Positions 41,827 to 50,841 of a stretch of 64,000 nucleotides of DNA are shown here, piece by piece. The translations under genes and the position numbers were made by a program. Source of the DNA: Myxococcales bacterium (lineage in GTDB: Bacteria > Myxococcota_A > Polyangia > Polyangiales > JADJMO01); the NCBI GenBank assembly GCA_016709545.1, contig JADJMO010000033.1:1-64000 (forward strand), read 5' to 3'. Below the pieces are notes generated by a model. It saw only the letters and a program-made list of their open reading frames with translations, was not told where the DNA came from and did no database searches. Positions within the stretch are counted from its first letter, which is position 1, and every line of letters begins with the position of its first letter.

Positions 41827-42662
41827 CCGAGCACCGCCGCGTGGTGGCGCAGGTGATCTTCGACGAAGGTCGCGATGAAGAAGTACGAGTGATCGTACCC
41901 TTCGTGGCGGCGGATCTCGTGCGGAAGATCGGCCGCGCGACAGGCCTGTTCGAGCCGCTCGGGCTTGAGCTGCTCGACGAGGAACTTGTCGCTCGTGCCC
42001 TGGTCCACGAGCACCTTGCCGGGGAACCGGCGGCCGCTCTCGACGAGGGCCGTGGCGTCCCACGCGCGCCAGGCGGCGCGATCCTGGCCGAGATACCCGC
42101 CGAACGCCTTCTCGCCCCACGGGCACTCGGTCGGCGCCGCGATCGGCGCGAAGGCCGACACGGAGCGGAACCGCGCGGGCGCCCGCAGCGCCGCGACGAG
42201 CGCGCCGTGCCCGCCCATCGAGTGGCCGAACACGCCCGCGCGCCCGCCGTCGACGGGGAAGTTTGCCTCGATCAAATCCGGTAGTTCTGCCGTCACGTGG
42301 GTGAACATCCGGTACGCCGAGGCCCACGGCTCCGCCGTCGCGTCGAGGTAGAACCCGGCCGCCACGCCGAAGTCCCACGCGGCGTCGTCGCCCGGGAAGC
42401 GCGCCGCCCGGGGGCTCGTGTCCGGCGTGACCAGGACGAGCCCGAGCTCCGCCGCGATGCGCTGGGCGCCGGCCTTCTGCACGAAGGTCTCCTCGGTGCA
42501 GGTGAGCCCGGCGAGGTAGGTGAGCACCGCCGCGCGCTTCGCCCCGGCGGGGACGAAGACGCCGAAGCGCATCGGACCCGCGCAGGCCGCCGAGTCGTGC
42601 TCGTAGAACCCCTGCACCCCGCCGAAGCAGCGCTGCTCCGAGCGCACGCGGAGCGCACCCAT
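41820..42662 (-). CDS. fghA: S-formylglutathione hydrolase
   Basis: The protein has 280 residues, the usual family length. GVFGHSMGGHGALVAAL holds the nucleophile Ser (GxSxGGxG), and the His is in GYDHSYFFIATFVEDHL. LTYLAGLTCTEETFVQKAGA and PTECPWGEKAFGGYLG are signature stretches of the family. It hydrolyses S-formylglutathione to formate and glutathione in the cytosol, completing formaldehyde detoxification. The ATG overlaps the stop of the dehydrogenase gene (TGATG), so the two enzymes are made from one transcript with coupled translation. Confidence 0.95.
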   Translation of the reverse strand: MGALRVRSEQRCFGGVQGFYEHDSAACAGPMRFGVFVPAGAKRAAVLTYLAGLTCTEETFVQKAGAQRIAAELGLVLVTPDTSPRAARFPGDDAAWDFGVAAGFYLDATAEPWASAYRMFTHVTAELPDLIEANFPVDGGRAGVFGHSMGGHGALVAALRAPARFRSVSAFAPIAAPTECPWGEKAFGGYLGQDRAAWRAWDATALVESGRRFPGKVLVDQGTSDKFLVEQLKPERLEQACRAADLPHEIRRHEGYDHSYFFIATFVEDHLRHHAAVLGQ

Positions 42663-43771
42663 CAGAAGACCACCACCGAGCGGATCGACTTGCCCTCGTG
42701 CATGAGCGACAGGCCCTCGTTGATGCGGTCGAGCGGCAGGGTGTGGGTGATGAGGGTGTCGATGTCGATCTTCTTCTCCATGTACCAGTCGACGATCTTG
42801 GGGACGTCGGTGCGGCCACGCGCGCCGCCGAAGGCGCTGCCCTTCCACACGCGGCCGGTCACGAGCTGGAACGGGCGCGTCGCGATCTCCTGCCCCGACC
42901 CGGCGACGCCGATGACCACGCTCGTGCCCCACCCGCGGTGGCAGCACTCGAGCGCCTGGCGCATCAGCTTCACGTTGCCCACGCACTCGAAGCTGTAGTC
43001 GGCGCCGCCCTTGGTGAGCTCGACGAGGTGCGCGACCAGATCGCCCTGCACCTCGTTCGGATTGACGAAGTGGGTCATGCCGAACTTGCGGCCGAGCGCC
43101 TCGCGCGCCGGGTTCACGTCGACGCCGATGATCATGTCGGCGCCCACCATGCGCGCGCCCTGCACCACGTTGAGGCCGATGCCGCCGAGGCCGAACACGA
43201 CGACGTTGGCGCCCGCCTCCACCTTGGCGGTGTAGATGACCGCGCCGATGCCGGTGGTCACACCGCAGCCGATGTAGCAGACCTTGTCGAACGGCGCGTC
43301 GGGCCGGATCTTGGCGAGCGCGATCTCGGGCAGCACGGTGTAGTTCGCGAACGTGGAGCACCCCATGTAGTGGTGCACCTTCTGTCCATCGATCGAGAAG
43401 CGGCTCGTGCCGTCGGGCATCAGGCCCTTGCCCTGCGTCGCGCGGATGGCCGTGCAGAGGTTGGTCTTGCGGCTCAGGCACGACTTGCAGCCGCGACACT
43501 CCGGCGTGTAGAGCGGGATGACGTGGTCGCCCTTGGCGAGGCTCGTGACGCCAGGGCCGACGTCGACGACGACGCCCGCGCCCTCGTGGCCGAGGATCGC
43601 CGGGAACAGGCCCTCCGGATCGGCGCCGGAGAGCGTGAAGTCGTCGGTGTGGCAGATCCCGGTGGCCTTGAGCTCGACCAGGACCTCGCCCGCCTTGGGA
43701 CCCTCGAGGTCGACGGTCTCGATGGTGAGGGGAGAGCCAGCCTTGTGTGCGACAGCAGCGCGTACCTTCAT
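42662..43771 (-). CDS. frmA: S-(hydroxymethyl)glutathione dehydrogenase / class III alcohol dehydrogenase
   Basis: The protein has 369 residues. Catalytic zinc ligands lie in ATGICHTDDF, GHEGAGVV and KVCYIGCGVTTGIGAV; structural zinc cysteines are in CRGCKSCLSRKTNLC. The NAD fold is NVVVFGLGGIGLNVVQGARM. GCSTFANYTVLPEIALAKI and FGGARGRTDVPKIVDWYM are class III hallmarks. It oxidises the formaldehyde-glutathione adduct with NAD to S-formylglutathione, which the overlapping downstream hydrolase consumes. ATG at 43771 gives the family N-terminus MKVRAAVAHKAGSPL. Confidence 0.95.
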   Translation of the reverse strand: MKVRAAVAHKAGSPLTIETVDLEGPKAGEVLVELKATGICHTDDFTLSGADPEGLFPAILGHEGAGVVVDVGPGVTSLAKGDHVIPLYTPECRGCKSCLSRKTNLCTAIRATQGKGLMPDGTSRFSIDGQKVHHYMGCSTFANYTVLPEIALAKIRPDAPFDKVCYIGCGVTTGIGAVIYTAKVEAGANVVVFGLGGIGLNVVQGARMVGADMIIGVDVNPAREALGRKFGMTHFVNPNEVQGDLVAHLVELTKGGADYSFECVGNVKLMRQALECCHRGWGTSVVIGVAGSGQEIATRPFQLVTGRVWKGSAFGGARGRTDVPKIVDWYMEKKIDIDTLITHTLPLDRINEGLSLMHEGKSIRSVVVF

Positions 43772-43858
43772 GGCCGCAGCATACCCGAGGACGTGGCGCC
43801 GACAGTGGCTTCACGGGCTTCTCGGGAATCGCGTCAGGAGCTACAGGTTGTGCTCCGC

Positions 43859-44851
43859 ATGACCAGGCGCCTCCGTCGCGGGCTCGTCGCCCTCGGGCTG
43901 ACCGTAGTGGTCATCTCGGCGCTCGGCAGCTGCGCGCTCCGCACGATGACGGTGGCGGGCGTGCCCACGATCGCACCGCGCGCCGCGCTCCCGTCCGTCG
44001 ACCCCGCGCGTCTCCGCGCCGACGTGGAGAAGCTCTCGCTCGGCTTCCCGGGCCGGAGCTACGGCGCGCCGCAGGTGCTCGATGTCGCGGCGGCGTGGAT
44101 CGGCGACGAGCTCCGCGCGATGGGGGCGAGCCCCGCGGACCAGCCGTTCACCGTCGAGAAGGTCACCTACCGCAACGTGCTCGCCCACTTCGGGCCCGAG
44201 ACCGGTCCGCGCGTCGTCGTCGGCGCGCACTACGACGCCGCCGAGGGGTTCCCGGCCGCCGACGACAACGCGAGCGGAGTGGCCGCGCTCCTCGCGCTCT
44301 CTCGCGTCTGGGCCAAGCAGCCGCCGGGCGCGCGCGTCGACGTGGTGTTCTGGTCGCTCGAGGAGCCGCCGAGCTACGCGACCGACGCGATGGGGAGCGT
44401 GCACCACGCCCGCGCGCTCGTGAAGCAGGGCGTCGCGATCCGCGCGGTGCTCTCCCTCGAGACCCTCGGCACCTACGACGACACGCCCGGGAGCCAGCAT
44501 TTCCCTGCCCCCGGCCTCGGCCTGCTCTACCCCGATCGCGGCGACTTCGTGGCGGTCGTCGGCGACACGGGCTGTGGTCCGCTGCTCGCCGAGGTGAAGG
44601 GCGCGATGCGCGGCGCCGGCACGATCCCCGTCCACGCGATGGCCGGCCCCGCGTGGGTGCCGGGGATCGACTGGTCGGATCACCGCAGCTACCGGCCGTT
44701 CGGCGTGCCGGCCGTGATGATCACGGACACCGCGCCGTTCCGGAACCCGCGCTACCACACCGCCGACGACCGGCCCGATCGCCTCGACTACGTGCGTCTC
44801 GCCAAGGCCACCCAGGCGGTGTGGGCCGCGGTCGACCACCTCGCCCGCTAG
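43859..44851 (+). CDS. M28 family zinc aminopeptidase, membrane-anchored or secreted
   Basis: The protein has 330 residues. A signal or anchor (RRGLVALGLTVVVISALGSC) with a possible lipobox GSC opens it. The di-zinc site of the M28 family is visible: VVGAHYDAAEG (His), PAADDNASGVAALL (bridging Asp), VVFWSLEEPP (Glu pair, with general base), and DWSDHRSYRPFGVPAVMITD with YHTADD (final His). It probably releases N-terminal amino acids from peptides in the periplasm or outside. ATG 43859 is 87 bp from the divergent frmA start. Confidence 0.85.
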   Translation: MTRRLRRGLVALGLTVVVISALGSCALRTMTVAGVPTIAPRAALPSVDPARLRADVEKLSLGFPGRSYGAPQVLDVAAAWIGDELRAMGASPADQPFTVEKVTYRNVLAHFGPETGPRVVVGAHYDAAEGFPAADDNASGVAALLALSRVWAKQPPGARVDVVFWSLEEPPSYATDAMGSVHHARALVKQGVAIRAVLSLETLGTYDDTPGSQHFPAPGLGLLYPDRGDFVAVVGDTGCGPLLAEVKGAMRGAGTIPVHAMAGPAWVPGIDWSDHRSYRPFGVPAVMITDTAPFRNPRYHTADDRPDRLDYVRLAKATQAVWAAVDHLAR

Positions 44852-45318
44852 CGCGGGTGGAGCACGGTCTCCTCGACGAGCGGCTGGCCCTGCTCCACGC
44901 CCTCCACACGCGTGACGAGATCGGCGCCGACCTTGCGGTAGGTGATGACGCGCGGGAAGTCGTGCAGCGGGTTCTCGAAGCGCGCCTCGTTGGTGGCCGC
45001 CGTCACGAGGCGGAACTCCGTCGCGGGACCGCCGCGGGGCTGCGCCACGTAGAAAACGCCGTCGGCGCGGCGCTCCACGCGGAGGAACTCGAAGAACGTG
45101 GTCTTGCCCTCGAGGACGGTGCGGCCCACGCCGAGCATCGTGCCGCCGCAGGCCGCGGACCACTGCTCCTCGACGAGCCCCTCCTTGGTGCTGCCGCGGT
45201 AGGTGCCCGTGAAGAAGGCGACCTGCTCGAGGCCCACGGGGGAGCACTCGGAAGGGGCGGTGCGTGTCGGCGCGGCTGCACAGCCCACCAGGAGAACGCA
45301 GAGAATCGCCGGTCTCAC
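44848..45318 (-). CDS. DUF6265-like lipoprotein
   Basis: The protein has 156 residues from GTG 45318. VRPAILCVLLVGCAAAPTRT gives the lipobox LVGC. The domain contains FFTGTYRGSTKEGLVEEQWS, GGTMLGVGRTVLEGKTTFFE, FRLVTAATNEARFENPLHDF and PRVITYRKVGADLVTRVEG, which fits the DUF6265 pattern (W.G...EE.W....GGxMxGxxR, then FENPxHDFP). This is a small beta-barrel family of unknown role. GTG overlaps the stop of the upstream gene (GTGA). The 3' end overlaps the convergent M28 gene by 4 bp. Confidence 0.8.
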   Translation of the reverse strand: MRPAILCVLLVGCAAAPTRTAPSECSPVGLEQVAFFTGTYRGSTKEGLVEEQWSAACGGTMLGVGRTVLEGKTTFFEFLRVERRADGVFYVAQPRGGPATEFRLVTAATNEARFENPLHDFPRVITYRKVGADLVTRVEGVEQGQPLVEETVLHPR

Positions 45319-46082
45319 GCGACCACCCTCGCGGTCGCGGCCGCGAACAGCGGGTCGGGCACGCTCGCGAGCACCTCGTCGCGTGAGCCCTCGACGAAGG
45401 CCCATCTGGGCCGTGCGCCAGGCCCGAGGCGGCCGAGCAACCCGTCGGTGCCCGACGCGAGCCGCGCGATCCAGAACGACATCTTGCCCTTCTCGTCGCC
45501 CGCGCGGAACAGCACGTGTGCGAACGGCGGCGGCTCGCGGTGCAGGCGCTCACGGAAGGCGCTGGCGAGCTCGTAGAGCATCAACTTCTCGTCGAGCGTG
45601 GACAGGAACACTCGCGCCGAGATCGGCCGCGGGTCGTCGACCAGCTCCTTCGCCGTTCGCGAGACGGCCACCGCCGCGCTGCTGAACACGAGGTCGGCCT
45701 TGCCTCGAGCGTAGGTCGCCGCGCCGCTGGCCGCGCGTCGGGCCGCGACGAGCGAGGCGCATTCGCCCTTCTGCACCTCGCCCAGCGTCTCGAGACCGTG
45801 GTGCAGGCGCCGGTCGGAGCCCTCGCTCTTCAGATCCGGTGGCGCCGCGAGGAAGCGCGCGACCTCGGCGAGGACGCGATCGACGGTGCCTCGCTGGTCT
45901 TCGGGAGCCCGCTCGCGGAGCAGCTCGGCGCACCACTGCGAGATGCGGATCTGGTCGAGTGCAGGGCACGTGAGCAGCGGCCCGTCGACGTGCCACGGCG
46001 GCGGCGGACGGTGCTCCTCGGGCACCTCCCGCAGCGCCTTGCGCAGGACGGCGTGGGCACGATCGAGCGCGTTCGAGTCCAC
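45315..46082 (-). CDS. Hypothetical protein
   Basis: The protein has 255 residues from GTG 46082 (VDSNALDRAHAVLRKALREV). A TTG at 46118 would add 12 residues. It is helical with DGPLLTCPALDQIRISQWCA, LHHGLETLGEVQKGECASLV and RVFLSTLDEKLMLYELASAF, then RAGDEKGKMSFWIARLASGT. No signal peptide or known domain; cytosolic. Its stop overlaps the start of the DUF6265-like lipoprotein gene, so they are cotranscribed. Confidence 0.7.
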   Translation of the reverse strand: MDSNALDRAHAVLRKALREVPEEHRPPPPWHVDGPLLTCPALDQIRISQWCAELLRERAPEDQRGTVDRVLAEVARFLAAPPDLKSEGSDRRLHHGLETLGEVQKGECASLVAARRAASGAATYARGKADLVFSSAAVAVSRTAKELVDDPRPISARVFLSTLDEKLMLYELASAFRERLHREPPPFAHVLFRAGDEKGKMSFWIARLASGTDGLLGRLGPGARPRWAFVEGSRDEVLASVPDPLFAAATARVVA

Positions 46083-46136
46083 GACGCGAGGGATACGCGG
46101 CCCCGCGCGCGCCTTCAACCCTCGCGACGCCTCGCC

Positions 46137-47300
46137 TCAGCGAATGACGGTGGGGCACCCGTAGAGGATCGTGCACGCGCCGTCGATCGCGCCCTTGGCA
46201 GCCTCGCAGGCTGGCCCGTAGAGGATGATCTGGTTGCCGTCGTCCGAGTAGTCCCACCCGTCCTTGCGGGTCGGGTCGCGGGCGATGTCCGAGTCCTTGC
46301 CGCCCGACGTGAGCCGCACGTTCACCTTCGTGGGGTCGAACGAGCCGTCCTTCTTCGGGATGTCGTAGGTGCACGACAGCGCCGCGCCGCCGATCGACGC
46401 GAGCGTCGCGCTCATCGCCGCGCCGAAGTCGGCCGCGGTGGTCATGTCGTAGTGGCAGTAGGTGGGCCCGGTGTCCGAACACCCGGCCGGGGCGGTGCCG
46501 CCGGCCTTCGCGATCCGCGAGAGGATCGTGCGGTAGCCCTGCGAGCCGGGCACGCCGATGACGAACGTGCGGATGCCGGCCTTCGCCGCGGCGGCGACCT
46601 TGGCGATGACCGCGTCGGCGTCGGTGGCGAGCGCGGCGGAGTTGCACGAGATGTCACACCCCGTGCAGAAGGTGGCGTTGCCGTCGGTGGCGAGCACGAG
46701 GAACTTGTTGCCGGTGGCGCTCAGCTTCTCGAGGTTGGCGAGCGCGACGCCGATCGCGTCGTGGGTCGGCGTGCCGCCCTCGGGGATGCGCGCGTCGAGG
46801 GCGGTGCCCACCGCCGTGCGGGTCTTGGAGAGCGGGCCCACGTCCACGTCGGGGACCTGCGGCACACACCCCGTGGGCGACCCGCTGAAGGTGCCCTTGC
46901 CGGTCGGGTAGTGCATGAGGCCGACCGAGTTGGCGTCGGGCAGCTTGGCGAGGGCCTCCTTGAGCTTGGTCTTGAACACGCTCCAGCGCGAGGACGTGCT
47001 CGCGGCGCACGTGGCCGAGGCGGTGTCGGTCGAGGGGCAGTTCATGCTGCCGCTGACGTCGAGCTGGAACAGCAGGTTGGCGGGCTTGGCCGTGGCGCCG
47101 GTCTTCGAGCTGAGACACGCGGCGTCGGGGTCGAGCGCGGAGTCGGTGCCGAGGCCGCCGTCGCCGGCGTCGAGGCCCCCGCCGACGTCGGGGGAGAAGC
47201 CCGCGTCGAGCGCGCTCCCGCCGTCGCTGTCGTCGGCCTTGTCGCTGGCCGGCGAACACCCCACCAAACAGAGCCCGATGACCGACAGGAGCTTCTTCAT
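46137..47300 (-). CDS. VWA-domain lipoprotein
   Basis: The protein has 387 residues. The signal MKKLLSVIGLCLVGC and an acidic linker lead to a von Willebrand A domain. ANLLFQLDVSGSMNCPS is the MIDAS DxSxS loop, GGTPTHDAIGVALANL supplies the Thr, and KFLVLATDGNATFCTGCD the second Asp. AAKAGIRTFVIGVPGSQGYR is the last strand. Such lipoproteins bind metal-dependent partners at the envelope of Myxococcota. C-terminal sheet (SCTYDIPKKDGSFDPTKVNV) may be a separate domain. It lies 54 bp upstream of the hypothetical gene on the same strand. Confidence 0.9.
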   Translation of the reverse strand: MKKLLSVIGLCLVGCSPASDKADDSDGGSALDAGFSPDVGGGLDAGDGGLGTDSALDPDAACLSSKTGATAKPANLLFQLDVSGSMNCPSTDTASATCAASTSSRWSVFKTKLKEALAKLPDANSVGLMHYPTGKGTFSGSPTGCVPQVPDVDVGPLSKTRTAVGTALDARIPEGGTPTHDAIGVALANLEKLSATGNKFLVLATDGNATFCTGCDISCNSAALATDADAVIAKVAAAAKAGIRTFVIGVPGSQGYRTILSRIAKAGGTAPAGCSDTGPTYCHYDMTTAADFGAAMSATLASIGGAALSCTYDIPKKDGSFDPTKVNVRLTSGGKDSDIARDPTRKDGWDYSDDGNQIILYGPACEAAKGAIDGACTILYGCPTVIR

Positions 47301-47410
47301 GGCCCGACCTTCCGTGGTGTCTGCTGACCATGCACATCATTGCGACACACCGGTAACAATCGAGTAACTTCGCGCGGCGCTCCGCCGCCCGCTCCGCCGC
47401 CCGAGGGGCT

Positions 47411-50018
47411 TCAGGTCTCGCCGAGGGTCTTGAGCTCGAGCCGGGTCGTCCAGGCGTACGCGAGCTCGCCCCGCACCTGGGCCACCTGCACCGCCTCGCC
47501 GAAGGGCCCGAGCAGCGCGCGCAATCGCGACACGGTCATCTTGAGCGCGGCGCGCGTGGAGGGGCTCTCGCGCTGCTGCCACACCGTGCGGATCAACGCG
47601 GAGGCCGGCTGGGCCTCGCCCGCGTGCTCCGCCAGCGCCCGCAGGAGCGGAGCCAGCACGCGCCGGCGCGCGATCGAGATCCGCACCCCGTCCGGGCGCA
47701 CGAGCACGGCGTGGAGCTCGTCGAGCACCAGGGTGCCGGGCACACCACGCAGCAGGCGCGCGCGCGTCGCGGCGTCGAGCCGAGGCGCGGGACGCAGGCG
47801 GAGGGCCTCGGCGAGGTCGCGGCGACCGTCGGCCAGCAGCGCCGCCCGCACCCGCGCCGCGCCGAGCGCCTGCAGCACCGCGTCGCAGACGGCGCGCGTC
47901 GGCGCCGAGCCCTCGAGCGCGCCGCGCGTGTAGACCGCCACGTGGGTCGCGTCCTCGCCGAGCGCGAAGTGACCGCGTTGACCCGCCTCGACGAAGGCCT
48001 CGGTGCGGGTCCGAGACTCGCTCGCGAGGCCGACCCGCTCGCACAGCGAGGCCGCGTCTCTCCGCGCGCGCGCCGCCCAGAACCAGCCCTCGTGGCGCTC
48101 GAGGGCGCGCACGGCCGCGTCGATCAGGGCGAGGCCCCCTGGCGCGTCGTCGAGCGAGGCCACGAGACCACCGATGTGCTCCGCGATCGCGTCGAGCACC
48201 GGCTCTGCGTGGGAGAGGAGGGCGAGGGCGGTCTGCGCGTGCTCGAGCGCCTTCTCGGCGGCGTCTGCGTCGTGCGCGCGCACGTGCTCCTCGGCGAGGT
48301 CGAGCCAGGTCTCCACGCGGAGCCGCGCGTCCGCGGTGCGCTCGGCCTCGGTGACCAGCTGCGAGACGCGCCCTCGGGGGAACCGGGATTCCCCGCGCGC
48401 GATCGACGCGGGCCAGCAGCACGCGCGTGGTCAGGACCTCGGCGGCGGTGCCCGTGCGACTGCGCTCCTCGATCGCCGCGCGCGCCTCGCGATCGGCCTC
48501 GTCCCAGCGCCCGAGCCACAGCGCGGTGCCCGCGAGGTTCGAGCGGAGGATGCCGCGCAGCTCGACCAGCGCACCCTCGTGGGGAGGGATCGCCTCGAGC
48601 GCCGCGCGGTAGTGGGCCGCGGCCTCCACGAACCGTCCCCGCCGGGCCTCGAGCGCGCCGAGGCGGTGCAGCGCGCGCGCCCGCACCGACTCGTCGCCGC
48701 TGCGCTCGGCGACGCGGACGAGCTGGTCGAGCAGCCTTCGCGCGCGGTCGTGCGCACCCGACTCGATCGCGAGGCTCGCGCGCAGCAGCGCCACCTCGCG
48801 CTGGTGGACCTTGCCGCTCGGCGTGGCCTCGAGCGCTCGGAGGTGGGCGCGACACTCACCCGCGCGACCGAGGCGCCAGCACGCGCGCGCCAGATCGAGC
48901 AGCGCCACGCTCCTGCCGGGGCCCCGGGCGGGCAGACGGGCGCGCTGCTCGCGCGCGAGATCGGCGAAGCGGCCGAGGCGCTCGAGCAGGCGCTTGCGGA
49001 GCGGCCAGAGCTCGTCGGCCGAGGTGGTGAGCGCGAGCAGCGCGCCCGCGCGCGCCGGATCGAGCACGAGCGCGGGCAGTCGCGCGGCGGCCCTCCTCGC
49101 CGGCTCCTCGAGGCCCGCCGCGGCGAGCACGAGGGCGGCGTCCACCGCGGCCCGCGGGTCGCGCGTGCGCTCGAGCCGGCGCGCGAGGACGACCGCGTGC
49201 TTCTCGTCGCGGCCGAGGACACCACACGCCTGATCGAACGGGGCCACCGGCACGACGCGGCCCTCCCGCGCCTCGAGCAGGCCCTCGTCGCGCAGCTGCT
49301 CGGCGAGGCGCTCGACCGCGGGGCCGGCAGCGGCGAGCGTCGTCGCGTCGAGCGGCACCTCCGCGCCGATCAGGAGCGCCAGCGTGGAGAACGCTTCCCG
49401 CGCGCGTTGCCGGGTCGCGCCGGCGAGGGCGGTGGCGATGGCCCCCTCACGGTCGACGAACCCGTCGGCGGTGTTCAAGCGGATTCCGTGGCCCGCGATC
49501 ACACGGCCCCCCCCGCCGAGGGGATCGAGCGGCACGGCGGCCCGCCCGTGCGACGCGCGCGCGACGGCGCGGGCGAGCTCGAGGTGCCCGGCGCGCTCGA
49601 GCAGGAACGCGACCCGTCTCCGCGTCGTCGAGCGGGGGTGTTCGACCGCGAGTCGCACCAGAGCGCGCAGGTCGATCGCGCGCCCCTCGACCGCGCTGTC
49701 GTGAACCAGCAACGCCCCGGCGAGGCTCGTGGAGCCGCGGGCGGCCGGACGGGTGAGCAGGTCGAGGAACGTCTGCTCGAGGCTCGTCAGGCGCAGCCCG
49801 CCGCGGTCGATCGTGCGGACCCCGGCCGCGAGCGCCGCGACCGCGCGCAGGTGCGGGTCGCGCAGCGCGATCTCGCGGCTCGTCGCCACGGGGAGCGGCA
49901 GCCTGGGCGGTCGTCCGAGGTGGAGCTGGGCCGCGGCCTCGACGGCGATCGTGGCCGAGGGATCGCGCCGGCGACGCGCCACGAAAGCGCGTACCACCTC
50001 CGGCGAGACGAGCAGCAT
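47411..50018 (-). CDS. Large TPR regulator with C-terminal winged helix, one frameshift
   Basis: Joined across one frame change near 48365 the product is about 869 residues. Residues 1-170 resemble the C-terminal part of an AbiEi-type antitoxin (AVAALAAGVRTIDRGGLRLT, SLEQTFLDLL, HPRSTTRRRVAFLLERAGHL). Helical TPR repeats fill the middle (ALHRLGALEARRGRFVEAAA, GTALWLGRWDEADREARAAI). The last 90 residues are an OmpR-like winged helix (VRISIARRRVLAPLLRALAE, SALIRTVWQQRESPSTRAAL, KMTVSRLRALLGPFG). No ATPase domain is present. The frameshift lies by a run of five C. It follows the prephenate dehydratase gene by 13 bp. Target genes unknown. Confidence 0.75.
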
Positions 50019-50031
50019 GGGCCGGCCGAGC

Positions 50032-50841
50032 TTAGCTCTCCTCGCACGGATACGTGCCGAGCACGTGGAGCCCGATCACCGCGGCAGCGAACGCGTGGAG
50101 CCCCGCGGCGAGCGCCTCGTCAGGGCCGACCACGTCGGCGTGGAAGGCGTACTCGAACGGGCGATCGGGCAGCGGGCGGCTCCCGAGTCGCGAGAGGTCG
50201 AGGCCACGGTCCGCGAGCACGGCGAGCGCCTTCGCGAGCGAGCCGGGCCGGTGGGGAAGCGTGAAGGCGAGGGTGGCCTTCCTCCGCGTCGTGACCGGGG
50301 CCTCGGCGCCCCGTCCGCCGATCAACAGGAAGCGGGTGAAGCCGCCCGGGGGATCCTCGATCGCATCGGCGAGGACCACCGCGCCGAACAGCGAGGCGGC
50401 CCGCGGCGCCGCGATCGCCGCGAAGGTGGGGTCTCGCCGCTCGACGACCTCGGCGACCGCCGCGGCGGTGCTGCTCGTGAGCGCGGTGACCCAGCCCGGG
50501 TGCGCCTGCAGCCAGCGACCGCACTGGGCGAGGGCCATCCCGTGCGACGCGACCCGCTCCACGCGCTCGAGGCTCGACCCTGGCGCGCCGATCAGCGCGA
50601 GCCGGACCCGCACCCGGTGCTCGCCGAGGATGCTGACACGATGCTGCCACAGGAGATCCTGCACCGAGGGCACCTCGCCAGCGAGCGAGCTCTCGAGCGG
50701 GACGACCGCGCGCTCTCCGTGCGCCGCGCGCGTCACCGCCTCCTGCAGGTGCGCGACGGGGCGGCACTCGCCGCCCTCGGCGAAGAACCGGGCCGCCTCC
50801 TCGGCGAAGGCCCCCGGCAGCCCGGGATAGAGCACCTCCAT
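50032..50841 (-). CDS. pheA: Prephenate dehydratase
   Basis: The protein has 269 residues. MEVLYPGLPGAFAEEAARFF is the family opening, AVVPLESSLAGEVPSVQDLL the substrate region, and DPPGGFTRFLLIGG the essential TRF motif. A C-terminal ACT domain begins KATLAFTLPHRPGSLAKALA, followed by DLSRLGSRPLPDRPFEYAFH, which normally binds phenylalanine for feedback control. It turns prephenate into phenylpyruvate in the cytosol. The ATG overlaps the stop of the DAHP synthase-chorismate mutase gene (TGATG), so both are under the same attenuator. Confidence 0.93.
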   Translation of the reverse strand: MEVLYPGLPGAFAEEAARFFAEGGECRPVAHLQEAVTRAAHGERAVVPLESSLAGEVPSVQDLLWQHRVSILGEHRVRVRLALIGAPGSSLERVERVASHGMALAQCGRWLQAHPGWVTALTSSTAAAVAEVVERRDPTFAAIAAPRAASLFGAVVLADAIEDPPGGFTRFLLIGGRGAEAPVTTRRKATLAFTLPHRPGSLAKALAVLADRGLDLSRLGSRPLPDRPFEYAFHADVVGPDEALAAGLHAFAAAVIGLHVLGTYPCEES

